Source: Thioclava electrotropha (GTDB lineage: Bacteria; Pseudomonadota; Alphaproteobacteria; Rhodobacterales; Rhodobacteraceae). From it: a stretch of DNA of 64,000 nucleotides. The stretch spans positions 3,795,501 through 3,859,500 of the forward strand of contig NZ_CP053562.1 of assembly GCF_002085925.2 (NCBI RefSeq), read 5' to 3'. Of this stretch, positions 8,859-18,109 are shown piece after piece (position 1 is the stretch's first letter; each line of letters starts with the position of its first letter). The position numbers and the translations under genes were made by a program. The notes below the pieces were generated by a model, which did not search any database, had not been told where the DNA came from, and saw only the letters and a list, made by a program, of their open reading frames with translations.

Positions 8859-10405
8859 CGGTGCAGCAAAGCATTCGTCCCGACGCCCCGCGAGGGACCG
8901 GCGAGGTCGTCATGTCGGCCCGCCACGTCGCCAAGCATTACGGTGCGGTAAAGGCCCTCAAGGGCGTGAATTTCGACATCCATCGCGGTCAGGTGACGAC
9001 GCTGTTCGGCGAGAACGGCGCGGGCAAATCGACGCTGATGAAGATCCTCGCCGGGATCGTGACGCCGACCTCGGGGCAGATTCTGCTCGACGGCGAACCG
9101 GTCACCTTCAACGGAGCGAATGACGCCCTCGCGCAGGGCATCTCGATCATCCACCAGGAGCTCGCTCTCGCGCCGAACCTGAACGTGCGGGACAACATCT
9201 TCATGGGGCGCGAAATCCGCACCCGCCGCGGCGTCGATTTCGCCGAGGAAGAGCGGGTCACGCGCGCGCTGATGGAAGAGCTGGAAGAAGAGATCGACCC
9301 CCTCACCCCGGTGGAGGAACTGCGTCTCGGGCAGCAGCAGATCGTCGAGATCGCGCGCGCCCTTCAGGCGAAAAGCCGTATCCTGATCATGGACGAGCCC
9401 ACCTCGGCGCTGTCGGCCTCGGAAGTCGAAGTGCTGTTCAAGGTGATCAACGACCTCACTGCGAAGGGCGTCAGCATCGTCTATATCTCGCACCACCTCG
9501 AAGAGGCGCTGGAAGTGACCGATCATGCAGTGGTGCTGCGCGACGGTGAAATGACCGCCTATGCGCCGCGCAACGAGATCGACCTCGAATGGATCGTGCG
9601 CAACATGGTCGGCGAAGGGTTCGACCTCGGCGCGCCTCCCGACAGCAAGATGGGTGAACCCTCGCTGATCGTCGAAGACCTCTGCGTCCCCGACCCGTCG
9701 GGTCACGGGCTGGTGGTCGATCACATGAGCCTCAGCGTGCGCGCGGGCGAGATCGTCTGCATCTACGGTCTGATGGGCGCCGGGCGCACCGAAATGATGG
9801 AATGCGCCGCCGGGCGTTTGCGCGCGAAAAGCGGCGCGGTGAAGCTGCACGGGCGCGACATCTCGCATATGTCGATCGCCGAGCGCATCGAGGCTGGGCT
9901 GGTGCTCGTCCCTGAGGATCGGCAGCGCGACGGGCTGGTGCAGACCATGACGGTCGGCCAGAACCTGTCGCTCTCCTCGATCGGCGCCTTCACGCGCGGG
10001 CTGTTCACCAGCCGCAAGGACGAGCGCAAGGTGATCGACGACTCGATCCGCGAAGTGACCGTGAAAACCGATGGCGGCGGCGCGATGATCGGCTCGCTCT
10101 CGGGCGGCAACCAGCAAAAGGTAGTGATCGGCAAAATGCTCGCCACCCGGCCCGAGGTGATTCTGCTCGACGAGCCGTCGCGCGGCATCGACATCGGCGC
10201 GAAGGCCGAGGTCTTCAAGCTGCTCGCGCGCACCGCGCAGGAGCGTGGGCTGGCCGTACTCTATTCGACCTCGGAAGTCGGCGAATGCCTGAGCATCGCC
10301 CACCGGATCATCGTGATGAACAGAGGCCGGATCGCGGCCGAGTTCGATCACACCGCAACCAAAGAGCAGATCATGGCCGCCTCTGGCGAAGCCGTGCACC
10401 ACTAA
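8855..10405 (+). CDS. eryE: Sugar/polyol ABC transporter ATP-binding protein (EryE-like)
   Basis: A 516-residue double ATPase of the RbsA/MglA family. The first domain carries Walker A GENGAGKST (residues 52-60), signature LRLGQQQ and Walker B ILIMDEPTSAL. The second has the degenerate P-loop region GLMGAGRTEMM, signature SLSGGNQQKVVIG and LLDEPSRGIDIGAK. It powers import through the permease next door. It overlaps the DUF2291 stop by ATGA and is followed 11 bases later by the permease. Erythritol as cargo is inferred from the flanking eryABC and eryHI genes. Confidence 0.88.
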   Translation: MTVQQSIRPDAPRGTGEVVMSARHVAKHYGAVKALKGVNFDIHRGQVTTLFGENGAGKSTLMKILAGIVTPTSGQILLDGEPVTFNGANDALAQGISIIHQELALAPNLNVRDNIFMGREIRTRRGVDFAEEERVTRALMEELEEEIDPLTPVEELRLGQQQIVEIARALQAKSRILIMDEPTSALSASEVEVLFKVINDLTAKGVSIVYISHHLEEALEVTDHAVVLRDGEMTAYAPRNEIDLEWIVRNMVGEGFDLGAPPDSKMGEPSLIVEDLCVPDPSGHGLVVDHMSLSVRAGEIVCIYGLMGAGRTEMMECAAGRLRAKSGAVKLHGRDISHMSIAERIEAGLVLVPEDRQRDGLVQTMTVGQNLSLSSIGAFTRGLFTSRKDERKVIDDSIREVTVKTDGGGAMIGSLSGGNQQKVVIGKMLATRPEVILLDEPSRGIDIGAKAEVFKLLARTAQERGLAVLYSTSEVGECLSIAHRIIVMNRGRIAAEFDHTATKEQIMAASGEAVHH

Positions 10406-10416
10406 GGGAGGCCAAC

Positions 10417-11451
10417 ATGGCGGACGTTACGAATTCCAAGCCCGGATCGGGCGGCATGGGCCTGAACATCGGCAAGATCCTTCTGGAGGGCCGCGCATTC
10501 TTCGCCCTCGTCGCGATCATCGCCGTCTTCTCGATCCTGTCGCCGGTCTATTTCAGCATCGGCAACTTCCTGATCATGTCGTCGCATGTCGCGATCTTCG
10601 GGCTGCTGGCGATCGGCATGCTGCTGGTGATCCTGAACGGCGGCATCGACCTGTCCGTGGGCTCGACGCTGGGTCTGGCCGGGGTCGTCGCGGGCTACCT
10701 GATGCAGGGGGTCGAAATACCGGCCGCCGGTGTCGTGCTCTACCCGCCGGTCTGGGCCGTGGTCGTGCTGACGATTTGTCTGGGCGCCTTCGTGGGGCTG
10801 ATCAACGGCGTGCTGATCGCGTTCTTCAACGTGCCCGCCTTCGTGGCCACGCTGGGGATGCTCTATGTGGCGCGCGGCGTCGCGCTGCTGATGACCAACG
10901 GCCTCACCTACAACAACCTTGGCGGCGCTGAAGCTCTGGGCAATACCGGCTTCGGCTGGCTCGGCTTCAACCGCATCGCGGGAGTGCCGATCGGGGTGAT
11001 CGTGCTGGCGCTGGTCGCGCTGACGGTGGGCCTCGTGCTGGCACGCACCGCGTTCGGCCGCTGGCTCTACGCCTCGGGCGGCAACGAGCGCGCGGCGGAA
11101 CTCTCCGGCGTGCCGACCCGCAGCGTGAAAATCTCGGTCTACGTACTGTCGGGCATCTGTGCCGCCATCGCGGGCCTCGTGCTGTCGTCGCAGCTAACCT
11201 CGGCAGGCCCCACCGCAGGCACCACCTACGAACTGACCGCCATCGCGGCCGTCGTGATCGGCGGGGCCGCCCTGACCGGCGGGCGCGGCAACGTGCGCGG
11301 CACGATGCTGGGCGCCTTCGTCATCGGCTTCCTGAGCGACGGGCTCGTGATCATCGGCGTCTCTGCCTACTGGCAGACCGTCTTCACCGGCGCCGTGATC
11401 GTGCTCGCCGTGCTGCTCAACAGCCTGCAATACGGCCGCGCACGGCGCTGA
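10417..11451 (+). CDS. eryF: Sugar/polyol ABC transporter permease (EryF-like)
   Basis: A 344-residue RbsC-type permease with about 8-10 hydrophobic helices. The family signature is present (ASGGNERAAELSGVPTRSVK, then TAIAAVVIGGAALTGGRGNV), as is GLLAIGMLLVILNGGIDLSV near residue 60. Start at 10417 (MADVTNSKPG) lies behind AAGGGAG; the longer frame upstream overlaps the ATPase gene and is rejected. It forms the membrane channel with the double ATPase. Confidence 0.88.
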   Translation: MADVTNSKPGSGGMGLNIGKILLEGRAFFALVAIIAVFSILSPVYFSIGNFLIMSSHVAIFGLLAIGMLLVILNGGIDLSVGSTLGLAGVVAGYLMQGVEIPAAGVVLYPPVWAVVVLTICLGAFVGLINGVLIAFFNVPAFVATLGMLYVARGVALLMTNGLTYNNLGGAEALGNTGFGWLGFNRIAGVPIGVIVLALVALTVGLVLARTAFGRWLYASGGNERAAELSGVPTRSVKISVYVLSGICAAIAGLVLSSQLTSAGPTAGTTYELTAIAAVVIGGAALTGGRGNVRGTMLGAFVIGFLSDGLVIIGVSAYWQTVFTGAVIVLAVLLNSLQYGRARR

Positions 11452-11543
11452 AACTTCGAGGACGCGGGACAGGGAGGTTCCGCGCCCGAATACCCGCCGG
11501 ATCTATCCGGCATCTACAACAACCCAACGGGAGGAAACCCAAC

Positions 11544-12494
11544 ATGAAATTCACCAGGCGCACCATTCTCGCGACCGTCGCAATGATGCCGTTGATGGCA
11601 CAGGCCGCGATGGCTGACGGTCTGATCTCGATCATCGTCAACGATCCCTCGAACCCCTACTGGTACACCGAGGGCGAGGTCGCCAAGGCGACCGCCGAAG
11701 AGCTTGGCTATGACGCCAACGTCTCCGCCCACAAGGGTGACACCAACACCGAGAGCAACCTCGTCGACACCGCGATCACCAACAAGGCCAAGGCGATCAT
11801 CCTCGACCCGGCGAACGCGGACGGTTCGGTCGGCGCCGTGAAGAAAGCGGTCGAAGCCGGTATCCCGGTCTTCATCGTCAACGCCGAGATCAACCAGTCG
11901 GGTCTCGCCAAGGCACAGCTGGTGTCGAACAACGCGCAGGGCGCTGCACTCGGCGCGATGAAATGGGTCGAGGCGATGGGCGAGAAAGGCTCCTATGTCG
12001 AGCTGTTCGGTGCTCCGTCGGATAACAACGCGCAGACCCGTTCGAACGGCTTCGAGACGGTGCTGAGCCAGTATCCCGACCTCGACAAGAAGGCGCAGGA
12101 AGTGGCCAACTGGGACCGCACGCAGGGCTATTCCAAGATGCAGTCGATGCTGCAGGCCAACCCGGACATCACCGGCGTGATCTCGGGCAACGACGAAATG
12201 GCGCTCGGTGCGATCGCCGCGCTCAAGGAAGCAGGCAAGCTCGACGGCATGGTCGTCGGTGGCTTCGACGGTTCGCCCGATGCGGTCGACGCGGTCAAGG
12301 CTGGCGAGATGACCTACACCGTGCTGCAGCCGGTCGCGATCTTCGCCGAGCAAGCCGTGCGTCAGGCCGATCACTTCATCCAGACCGGCGAGCTGGAAGT
12401 CTCGGAAGAGAAGCAACTCTTCGACTGCATGCTGATCGACTCGAGCAATGTCGGCTCCTACACCGGCCCGTTCACCCTGGATCAATCCTCCTGA
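11544..12494 (+). CDS. eryG: Sugar/polyol ABC transporter substrate-binding protein (EryG-like)
   Basis: A 316-residue periplasmic binding protein of the ribose-binding (type I) class. The signal peptide covers residues ~1-25 (KFTRRTILATV...AAMA, cleavage before DGLIS). Mature segments such as IIVNDPSNPYW, ILDPANADG and GVISGNDEMALGAIAAL are RbsB-like. A good ribosome site (GGGAGG) precedes the start, and a strong terminator lies 22 bases after the stop. It is expected to bind the polyol and deliver it to EryF. Confidence 0.88.
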   Translation: MKFTRRTILATVAMMPLMAQAAMADGLISIIVNDPSNPYWYTEGEVAKATAEELGYDANVSAHKGDTNTESNLVDTAITNKAKAIILDPANADGSVGAVKKAVEAGIPVFIVNAEINQSGLAKAQLVSNNAQGAALGAMKWVEAMGEKGSYVELFGAPSDNNAQTRSNGFETVLSQYPDLDKKAQEVANWDRTQGYSKMQSMLQANPDITGVISGNDEMALGAIAALKEAGKLDGMVVGGFDGSPDAVDAVKAGEMTYTVLQPVAIFAEQAVRQADHFIQTGELEVSEEKQLFDCMLIDSSNVGSYTGPFTLDQSS

Positions 12495-12515
12495 TCCTGC
12501 GTAACGGGACACTGG

Positions 12516-12542
12516 AAAGGGGGCCGCGCGGCCCCCTTTTTT
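12516..12542 (+). terminator. Intrinsic terminator after eryG
   Basis: A perfect inverted repeat AAAGGGGGCCGC / GCGGCCCCCTTT ends in a run of six T. It is placed 22 bases beyond the eryG stop and closes the transporter operon. Confidence 0.85.
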
Positions 12543-12606
12543 CGTTTTGACAGGTGCCTGGGGAGTTCGGGAACGTCACGCCAAACGCGACCTCGCAACG
12601 AAGACA

Positions 12607-12633
12607 GGGCGCCCGCGCGGGTGCCCTTTTTCT
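12607..12633 (+). terminator. Second plus-strand terminator in tandem
   Basis: An 8-bp stem (GGGCGCCC / GGGTGCCC, one G-T pair, GCGC loop) is followed by TTTTTCTTTG. It lies 65 bases beyond the first terminator and just before the end of the opposing fba gene, probably protecting that convergent gene. Confidence 0.65.
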
Positions 12634-12656
12634 TTGTTCTGCAGAGGGCGGCGCGC

Positions 12657-13688
12657 TCAGCGCGCCGCCATCGCCTCCAGCGGCAGCGGCGTGATCCGCG
12701 AGGCGTGACCGGCGGTGCCGAAAGCCTCGAACCGCGCCTTGCAGAGCTGCTGCATCAGCGCCTTGCCCTCGGTGAGGTATTTGCGCGGATCGAATTCACC
12801 GGGCGTCTCGGAGAGGACCTTACGGACGCCTGCCGTCATCGCCATACGGTTGTCGGTGTCGATATTCACCTTGCGCACGCCCGAGCGGATACCGCGCTGA
12901 ATTTCCTCGACCGGCACGCCCCAGGTCGGGCGCATATCGCCGCCATAGCTGTTGATCATCTGCCGCAGATCCTCGGGGACGGAGGACGAGCCATGCATGA
13001 CCAGATGTGTATTCGGAAGACGGCGGTTGATCTCTTCGATGACATTCATCGCGAGAATGTCGCCATCGGGCTGACGCGTGAACTTGTAGGCGCCGTGGCT
13101 CGTGCCCATCGCGACCGCGAGCGCATCGACGCCCGTTTCGCGCACGAAGCGTTCGGCTTCTTCGGGATCGGTCAGCAGCTGCTCTTCCGAGAGCTTCTCG
13201 GTCGCACCGTGGCCGTCTTCCTGATCGCCCATGCCGGTCTCGAGCGAGCCGAGCACGCCTAGCTCGCCTTCGACCGAGACGCCGCAGGCATGCGCCATCT
13301 CGACCACGCGCGCGGTGATATCGCGGTTATAGGCGTAATCGGCGGGCGTCTTGCCATCGGCCAGCAGAGAGCCGTCCATCATCACCGAGGTAAACCCGTG
13401 CTGGATCGCAGTGGCGCAGGTGGCCAGATCGCTACCGTGATCGAGATGCATACAGACCGGAACTTCGGGGAAGGTCTCGACCAGCCCGTCGATCAGCCGC
13501 GCCAGCAAGCGATCCCCCGCATAGGCCCGCGCGCCCCGCGAGGCGGCAAGGATCACTGGCGCATCGGCCTCGCGCGCGGCGGTCATGATCGCGAGCCCCA
13601 TCTCCATGTTCGAGATGTTGAAGGCGGGCACGGCATAGCCGTTCTCCGCCGCGTGATCGAGCAACTGGCGCAGGGTGATGCGGGCCAT
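12657..13688 (-). CDS. fba: Class II fructose-bisphosphate aldolase (CbbA-like)
   Basis: A 343-residue zinc aldolase. The catalytic Asp and first zinc His lie in HLDHG (residues 81-85); further motifs are [31 protein letters not shown] and [10 protein letters not shown]. The length and motifs match the Calvin-cycle CbbA subtype, which can also condense DHAP with erythrose 4-phosphate. It is the last gene of eryH-eryI-fbp-fba, three bases after fbp. This context suggests sedoheptulose-1,7-bisphosphate synthesis in addition to fructose-1,6-bisphosphate chemistry (inference). Confidence 0.9.
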   Translation of the reverse strand: MARITLRQLLDHAAENGYAVPAFNISNMEMGLAIMTAAREADAPVILAASRGARAYAGDRLLARLIDGLVETFPEVPVCMHLDHGSDLATCATAIQHGFTSVMMDGSLLADGKTPADYAYNRDITARVVEMAHACGVSVEGELGVLGSLETGMGDQEDGHGATEKLSEEQLLTDPEEAERFVRETGVDALAVAMGTSHGAYKFTRQPDGDILAMNVIEEINRRLPNTHLVMHGSSSVPEDLRQMINSYGGDMRPTWGVPVEEIQRGIRSGVRKVNIDTDNRMAMTAGVRKVLSETPGEFDPRKYLTEGKALMQQLCKARFEAFGTAGHASRITPLPLEAMAAR

Positions 13689-13691
13689 AGG

Positions 13692-14660
13692 TCAGGTCTC
13701 CTCCGATAGATATGTCTTGATGATGTCGACCTCTTCCGCCGCGCCGAACACGAGCGGCACGTTCTGGTGCGGCGCGTCCGGCACGAGATCGAGAATGCGC
13801 GTGGTGCCATCGGTGGCGTGCCCGCCCGCCGCTTCGATCAGGCAGGCGATCGGCACCGCCTCATAGGCCAGCCGCAACCGCCCTTCGCGATAGCCCTCGC
13901 GCCGGTCCGCCGGATAGAGGAACGCGCCACCTTTCAGCAGGATACGGTGCAGTTCACCGACCGCCGCCGCCAGCCAGCGCATGTTGAAATCGCGCCCGCG
14001 CGGACCATCCGCACCGGCGCGCAGCTCGGCGGCCCAGCGTTGCAGCCCCGGGCTCCAATGGCGCTCGTTCGAGGCGTTGTAAGCGATGGTCGACGCTTTA
14101 GCCGACAGCCGGACATCCTGCGCCGTCATGCGGAAATCGCTGCCATCATAGGTCGCGATCTGCACCCCCTGCCCGGCCACGAACCCGAAATCCAGCGAAT
14201 GCCCGAAGGAGGCATAACCCGCCGCGACCGCCTCCGAACCCGGACGCCGGAAATCGGCGGGCCCGGTCGGATAGATCGCGAACAGCATCCCGAGCGGCGC
14301 GCCGATACCGATCGAGCCCGACCCGTCGATCGGATCGATCGCGAGGTCGAATTGGCCCTCCGGGTCGAGCAACTCGACCTCTTCGGCCTCTTCCGACAGC
14401 ATGTGCCGCACGCCCAGCCCGGCGAGCGCCGCAAGGATGTGGTCATGCGCGCCGACATCGAGCGCCTTCTGCACATCGCCGCTTTCGTTCTGACCGCAGG
14501 GCGCGGCAGGATCGCCGGGCAACCGACCCGCCGCGAGCCGCTGCTCGATCGGGGGCAAGGCGGCGGCCAGCGCGGCGATAATCTCTCCAAGCCCGCCAGC
14601 AGGCAGGCAGTCACGCAGGTACGCCGCCTGCGAGGGACGGTCGTTCGGCAAGGTCAGCAT
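13692..14660 (-). CDS. fbp: Class I fructose-1,6-bisphosphatase family enzyme with altered active-site loop
   Basis: A 322-residue FBPase class I protein. Conserved parts are GDVQKALDVGAHD (residues 61-73), metal-binding SEE (89-91), DPIDGS (109-114), NMRWLAAAVGELHRIL, KGGAFLYP and YREGRLRLAYE. The usual SSNID after DPIDG is replaced by SGSIG (114-118), so the Asn and Asp of that loop are missing; plant SBPases also vary here. The substrate may therefore be fructose or sedoheptulose bisphosphate. It lies between eryI and fba in one operon. Confidence 0.87.
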   Translation of the reverse strand: MLTLPNDRPSQAAYLRDCLPAGGLGEIIAALAAALPPIEQRLAAGRLPGDPAAPCGQNESGDVQKALDVGAHDHILAALAGLGVRHMLSEEAEEVELLDPEGQFDLAIDPIDGSGSIGIGAPLGMLFAIYPTGPADFRRPGSEAVAAGYASFGHSLDFGFVAGQGVQIATYDGSDFRMTAQDVRLSAKASTIAYNASNERHWSPGLQRWAAELRAGADGPRGRDFNMRWLAAAVGELHRILLKGGAFLYPADRREGYREGRLRLAYEAVPIACLIEAAGGHATDGTTRILDLVPDAPHQNVPLVFGAAEEVDIIKTYLSEET

Positions 14661-14721
14661 GTGGGAATTCCGTCAGTGAGTTGGGACCGGGCGGCGAACC
14701 GCCCGACCCTCGGGAGTTCGC

Positions 14722-15186
14722 TCAGGCCGTCGTGTGATACTTGGCGTCGACCGCGTCAATGGCCTGAACGTTGCCCGCCGATTTCCCCTCGGGGTCGAAG
14801 GACGAGGACAGGAAGGCATCGGCGATGTCTTTCGCGAGCTCCGCACCCACGACCCGCGCGCCCATCGTGATGATATGCGCGTTGTTCGAGGTCGCCGCTT
14901 TGCCCGCCGAATAGGTGTCGTGGGTTTGCGCGGCGCGAATCCCCGGCACCTTGTTGGCCGAGAGGCAGACGCCGATCCCGGTGCCGCAGCACAGGATCGC
15001 GCGGTCATAGGTTCCGTCCTTCACAGCCGATGCGACGCGATCCGCGAGATTGGCGTAGAAGTCGTCCGGCCCGGCCTCGGTGCGCGAAGCCTCGGCCACC
15101 TCGTAATCCGGGTTCTGGCTGAGATATTCGGCCAGAATCTTGGCGAGCGGTTCGCCGGCGCTGTCGCCGGCCACTGCGATTTTCAT
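14722..15186 (-). CDS. eryI: RpiB-family D-erythrulose-4-phosphate isomerase (EryI-like)
   Basis: A 154-residue LacAB/RpiB isomerase. The catalytic Cys is C67 in CCGTGIG; H89 (THDTYSA) and the NNAH segment are conserved. The canonical DHAG of ribose-5-phosphate isomerase B is GDSAG here (residues 7-11), as I recall for the erythritol-pathway paralogue. In Brucella RpiB/EryI makes D-erythrose 4-phosphate. Start at 15186 overlaps the eryH stop (ATGA); the longer frame is rejected. Confidence 0.87.
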   Translation of the reverse strand: MKIAVAGDSAGEPLAKILAEYLSQNPDYEVAEASRTEAGPDDFYANLADRVASAVKDGTYDRAILCCGTGIGVCLSANKVPGIRAAQTHDTYSAGKAATSNNAHIITMGARVVGAELAKDIADAFLSSSFDPEGKSAGNVQAIDAVDAKYHTTA

Positions 15187-15968
15187 GACAGTTCCTCCGT
15201 TTTGACTTGGGCGTCCAGCGCGGCGTTGCAGCGCGCGAGAATGTCGAGATATCCGGCCACGTCCCAAGCCGAACGACCGATGAACAGCCCGTCGATATGC
15301 GGGCAGGCGATCAGCTCCGCGCAGTTGTCGGGATTGACCGAGCCGCCATAGAGGCAAGGCACGCGGCGGCCCGTCACCTCTTGCGCCACAGCGATGATCT
15401 CGGCTTGGCGCGCATCGGCGTAATCGGCGGTGGCAGGAATACCGTTTTCACCGATGGCCCAGACCGGCTCGTAGGCGAGCCAGATCTCGGCCTGTTTCTG
15501 TTTGTCCGACAGCTTCGAGAGCACGCCGCGCACCTGCGTGGCCAGCACTTCCGCCGCCCGCCCCTCTTCGCGATCCTCGAGCGTCTCGCCTATGCAGATG
15601 AGCGGGATCAGCCCGTGGCGCACCGCAGCCTCCGTCTTGAGGCCGACCGTCTCGTCGGTCTCGCCGAAATGAGCGCGGCGTTCGGAATGGCCGAGCTCCA
15701 CAATGTCGAGACCGCAATCGACCAGCATCGGCGCGGACACTTCGCCCGTCCAGGCGCCGGCATCGGCCCAATGCATATTCTGCGCGCCGACCAGCGCGGG
15801 CGTCTCCGCCAGCGCGGCCTTGACCTGCCGGGTCGCGGTGAAGGGCGGAATGACGAAGCTCTGGATACGCGGCGACAGGGTCGCGGCCGCGAGGCCATCC
15901 GCCCAGACCATCGCCTCGGACAGGGTTTTGTTCATCTTCCAGCTGGTGCCGATCCAAACCTCGGGCAT
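15183..15968 (-). CDS. eryH: TpiA-family L-erythrulose-1-phosphate isomerase (EryH-like)
   Basis: A 261-residue triosephosphate isomerase homologue with the full catalytic set: K11 (SWKMNK), H94 (ELGHSERR), E167 (AYEPVWAIG) and the phosphate loop LYGGSVNP. A TpiA paralogue next to an RpiB paralogue and eryABC is the arrangement of TpiA2 (EryH) in Brucella and Rhizobium. Ordinary triosephosphate isomerase activity cannot be excluded. It is first in its operon; a predicted promoter lies at 15997-16024. Confidence 0.86.
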   Translation of the reverse strand: MPEVWIGTSWKMNKTLSEAMVWADGLAAATLSPRIQSFVIPPFTATRQVKAALAETPALVGAQNMHWADAGAWTGEVSAPMLVDCGLDIVELGHSERRAHFGETDETVGLKTEAAVRHGLIPLICIGETLEDREEGRAAEVLATQVRGVLSKLSDKQKQAEIWLAYEPVWAIGENGIPATADYADARQAEIIAVAQEVTGRRVPCLYGGSVNPDNCAELIACPHIDGLFIGRSAWDVAGYLDILARCNAALDAQVKTEELS

Positions 15969-15996
15969 GTCGAACGCTCCTCCGTCGTGTTGAGGT

Positions 15997-16024
15997 TAAA
16001 TAACATGCGCCACGTTAGTTTCAA
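15997..16024 (-). promoter_or_regulatory. Predicted promoter of eryH-eryI-fbp-fba
   Basis: On the minus strand TTGAAA (16024-16019) and TATTTA (16002-15997) are spaced by 16 bases, about 29 bases before the eryH start. The shared AT-rich element lies 12 bases upstream of the -35 box. Confidence 0.5.
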
Positions 16025-16036
16025 CATTATTTTTGT

Positions 16037-16059
16037 TACTTTGTGATTTTTAATTGTTA
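16037..16059. promoter_or_regulatory. AT-rich element shared by the two divergent erythritol promoters (copy 2)
   Basis: The plus strand reads TACTTTGTGATTTTTAATTG then TTA, matching the copy at 7868-7890 in 17 of 23 positions. It lies between eryH and tkt and could serve both directions. On the plus side TTGTTA (16054-16059) and TAGCGT (16077-16082), 17 bases apart, form a weak candidate tkt promoter that overlaps its end. Confidence 0.5.
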
Positions 16060-16102
16060 GAACCTGTGACCACTGCTAGCGTCCGCGCCATAGGAGGATC
16101 CC

Positions 16103-18109
16103 ATGCTCGATCACGCTCAAGTTGCGGCCAAAGCCGCTATCGACCCTGAAAACTTTGCCCTCGCCAATTGTCTGCGGGCGTTGGCCATCGACGCGGTGAA
16201 TGCCGCCAATTCCGGCCATCCCGGCGCGCCGATGGGCATGGCGGATGCGGCCACCGTGCTGTTTCGCAACCACCTGAAATTCGACGCCTCGGCCCCCGAC
16301 TGGCCCGATCGCGACCGCTTCGTGCTGTCCAATGGGCATGCCTCGATGCTGCTCTACGGACTGCTGCATCTGACCGGCTACGAAGACATGACGCGCGACC
16401 AGATTCGCAATTTCCGGCAGTGGGGGTCGATCACGGCCGGCCATCCGGAATGGGGCCATGCGAAGGGCGTCGAGACCACGACCGGTCCGTTGGGTCAGGG
16501 CTTGGCAACCGCCGTCGGTATGGCGCTGGCCGAGCGCGCGCTCGCCGCCGAGTTCCCCGGCCTCGTCGATCACCGCACATGGGTGATGCTGGGCGACGGC
16601 TGTCTGCAGGAAGGGATCGGACAAGAGGCGATCTCGCTTGCGGGGCATCTCGGGCTGGGCAAGCTCAACCTGCTTTACGACGACAACGACATCACCATCG
16701 ACGGGCCGACCTCCGTGTCCTTCTCGGAAGACGTTCCGGCGCGGCTTGCGGCCTGCGGCTGGCATGTGATCCGCTGCGACGGCCATGACGCCAAGGCGCT
16801 GGACGAGGCGATGGCGGCCGCGAAGGCCGAGACCGCGCGGCCCAGCTTGATCGCGATGAAGACGGTGATCGGCTTCGGCTCGCCCAATCGGGCGGGCACG
16901 GCGAAGGCGCATGGCGCCCCGCTGGGAGACGAGGAAGGCGCGCTGGCCAAGCAGGCGCTCGGTTGGGAGGCTGCGCCCTTTGAAATTCCCGAGAACCTCG
17001 CCGCAGCCTGGGCCGCCATCGGGGCCCGTGGCACGCAGGCCCGCGCGGAATGGGAAGACGCGCTCGCGGCCTCCGGCAAGGCCGAAGAGTTCACCGCCTG
17101 TGTCGAGGGCAAGCTGCCCGAAGGCTACGCCGCCGCCGTCGAGACTGCGCGCGCCGAGCTGTTCGAGACCCCGCAATCTGTCGCGACCCGCAAAGCCTCC
17201 CAGATCGCTCTGGAGCATCTCGCTAAGGCGGTGCCTGCGATGATCGGCGGCAGCGCCGATCTCACCGGCTCCAACCTGACGCGCGTCGCCGCCGTCGACT
17301 CGTCGTACACCGCCGCCAAACCGGGTCGCTATATCGGCTACGGTGTGCGCGAGTTCGGCATGGCGGCGGCGATGAACGGTCTCGCGCTGCATGGCGGCTT
17401 CAAACCCTATGGCGGCACGTTCCTCGTGTTCTCGGATTACGCGCGCAACGCGATCCGCCTGTCGGCGCTGATGGGGCTGGGCGTGACATATGTGATGACC
17501 CACGATTCCATCGGGTTGGGCGAGGACGGCCCCACCCACCAACCGGTCGAACATCTGGCCTCGCTTCGCGCGATCCCGAACCTCAACGTGTTCCGCCCCG
17601 CGGATGCGGTGGAGACGCTGGAGGCGTGGGATATCGCGATCCGGTCGACGGGCACGCCGTCTTTGCTGGCGCTGTCGCGACAAGGGGTGCCGCAGCTGCG
17701 CGGCGCGGGGGATGAGAACCTGACCGCGCGCGGCGCCTATGTGATCCGCTCCTTCGGGGAAGGCCGCGATGTGACGCTTCTCGCGACCGGGACCGAGGTG
17801 GCGCTGGCCGTGGAGGCCGCAGAGGCGCTGCATGCGGACGGCGTCAATGTCGCTGTGGTCTCGATGCCGTGCTGGGAGTTGTTCGACGCGCAGTCCGAGG
17901 AGTACCGGGCCGAAGTTCTCGGCACCGTGCCGAGGATCGCTGTCGAGGCCGCGTCGGCCTTCGGCTGGACCCGCTACGTCGCGCGCGAGGCGGATGTGAT
18001 CGGCATGCCGGGCTTCGGCGCCTCGGCTCCGGCAGAGCGGCTCTATGCCGAGTTCGGTATCACCAAAGATGCGATCGTTGCGCGCGCCAAGGCGCTGATC
18101 GCGGGCTAA
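16103..18109 (+). CDS. tkt: Transketolase
   Basis: A 668-residue full-length transketolase. The thiamine diphosphate site [13 protein letters not shown] is followed by DDND; early His residues occur in SGHPGAPMG and AGHPEWGH, and the pyrimidine domain has [20 protein letters not shown]. It transfers two-carbon units between sugar phosphates and consumes or makes erythrose 4-phosphate. Placed divergent to eryHI-fbp-fba and behind AGGAGGA, it looks like the entry point of the erythritol product into the pentose phosphate pathway. It may be a cluster-specific paralogue; the rest of the genome is not visible. Confidence 0.93.
   Translation: MLDHAQVAAKAAIDPENFALANCLRALAIDAVNAANSGHPGAPMGMADAATVLFRNHLKFDASAPDWPDRDRFVLSNGHASMLLYGLLHLTGYEDMTRDQIRNFRQWGSITAGHPEWGHAKGVETTTGPLGQGLATAVGMALAERALAAEFPGLVDHRTWVMLGDGCLQEGIGQEAISLAGHLGLGKLNLLYDDNDITIDGPTSVSFSEDVPARLAACGWHVIRCDGHDAKALDEAMAAAKAETARPSLIAMKTVIGFGSPNRAGTAKAHGAPLGDEEGALAKQALGWEAAPFEIPENLAAAWAAIGARGTQARAEWEDALAASGKAEEFTACVEGKLPEGYAAAVETARAELFETPQSVATRKASQIALEHLAKAVPAMIGGSADLTGSNLTRVAAVDSSYTAAKPGRYIGYGVREFGMAAAMNGLALHGGFKPYGGTFLVFSDYARNAIRLSALMGLGVTYVMTHDSIGLGEDGPTHQPVEHLASLRAIPNLNVFRPADAVETLEAWDIAIRSTGTPSLLALSRQGVPQLRGAGDENLTARGAYVIRSFGEGRDVTLLATGTEVALAVEAAEALHADGVNVAVVSMPCWELFDAQSEEYRAEVLGTVPRIAVEAASAFGWTRYVAREADVIGMPGFGASAPAERLYAEFGITKDAIVARAKALIAG

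Noticed and set aside
8564..10402. A 612-codon minus-strand frame opposite the importer ATPase
   Set aside because: Antisense to a gene with complete Walker and signature motifs.
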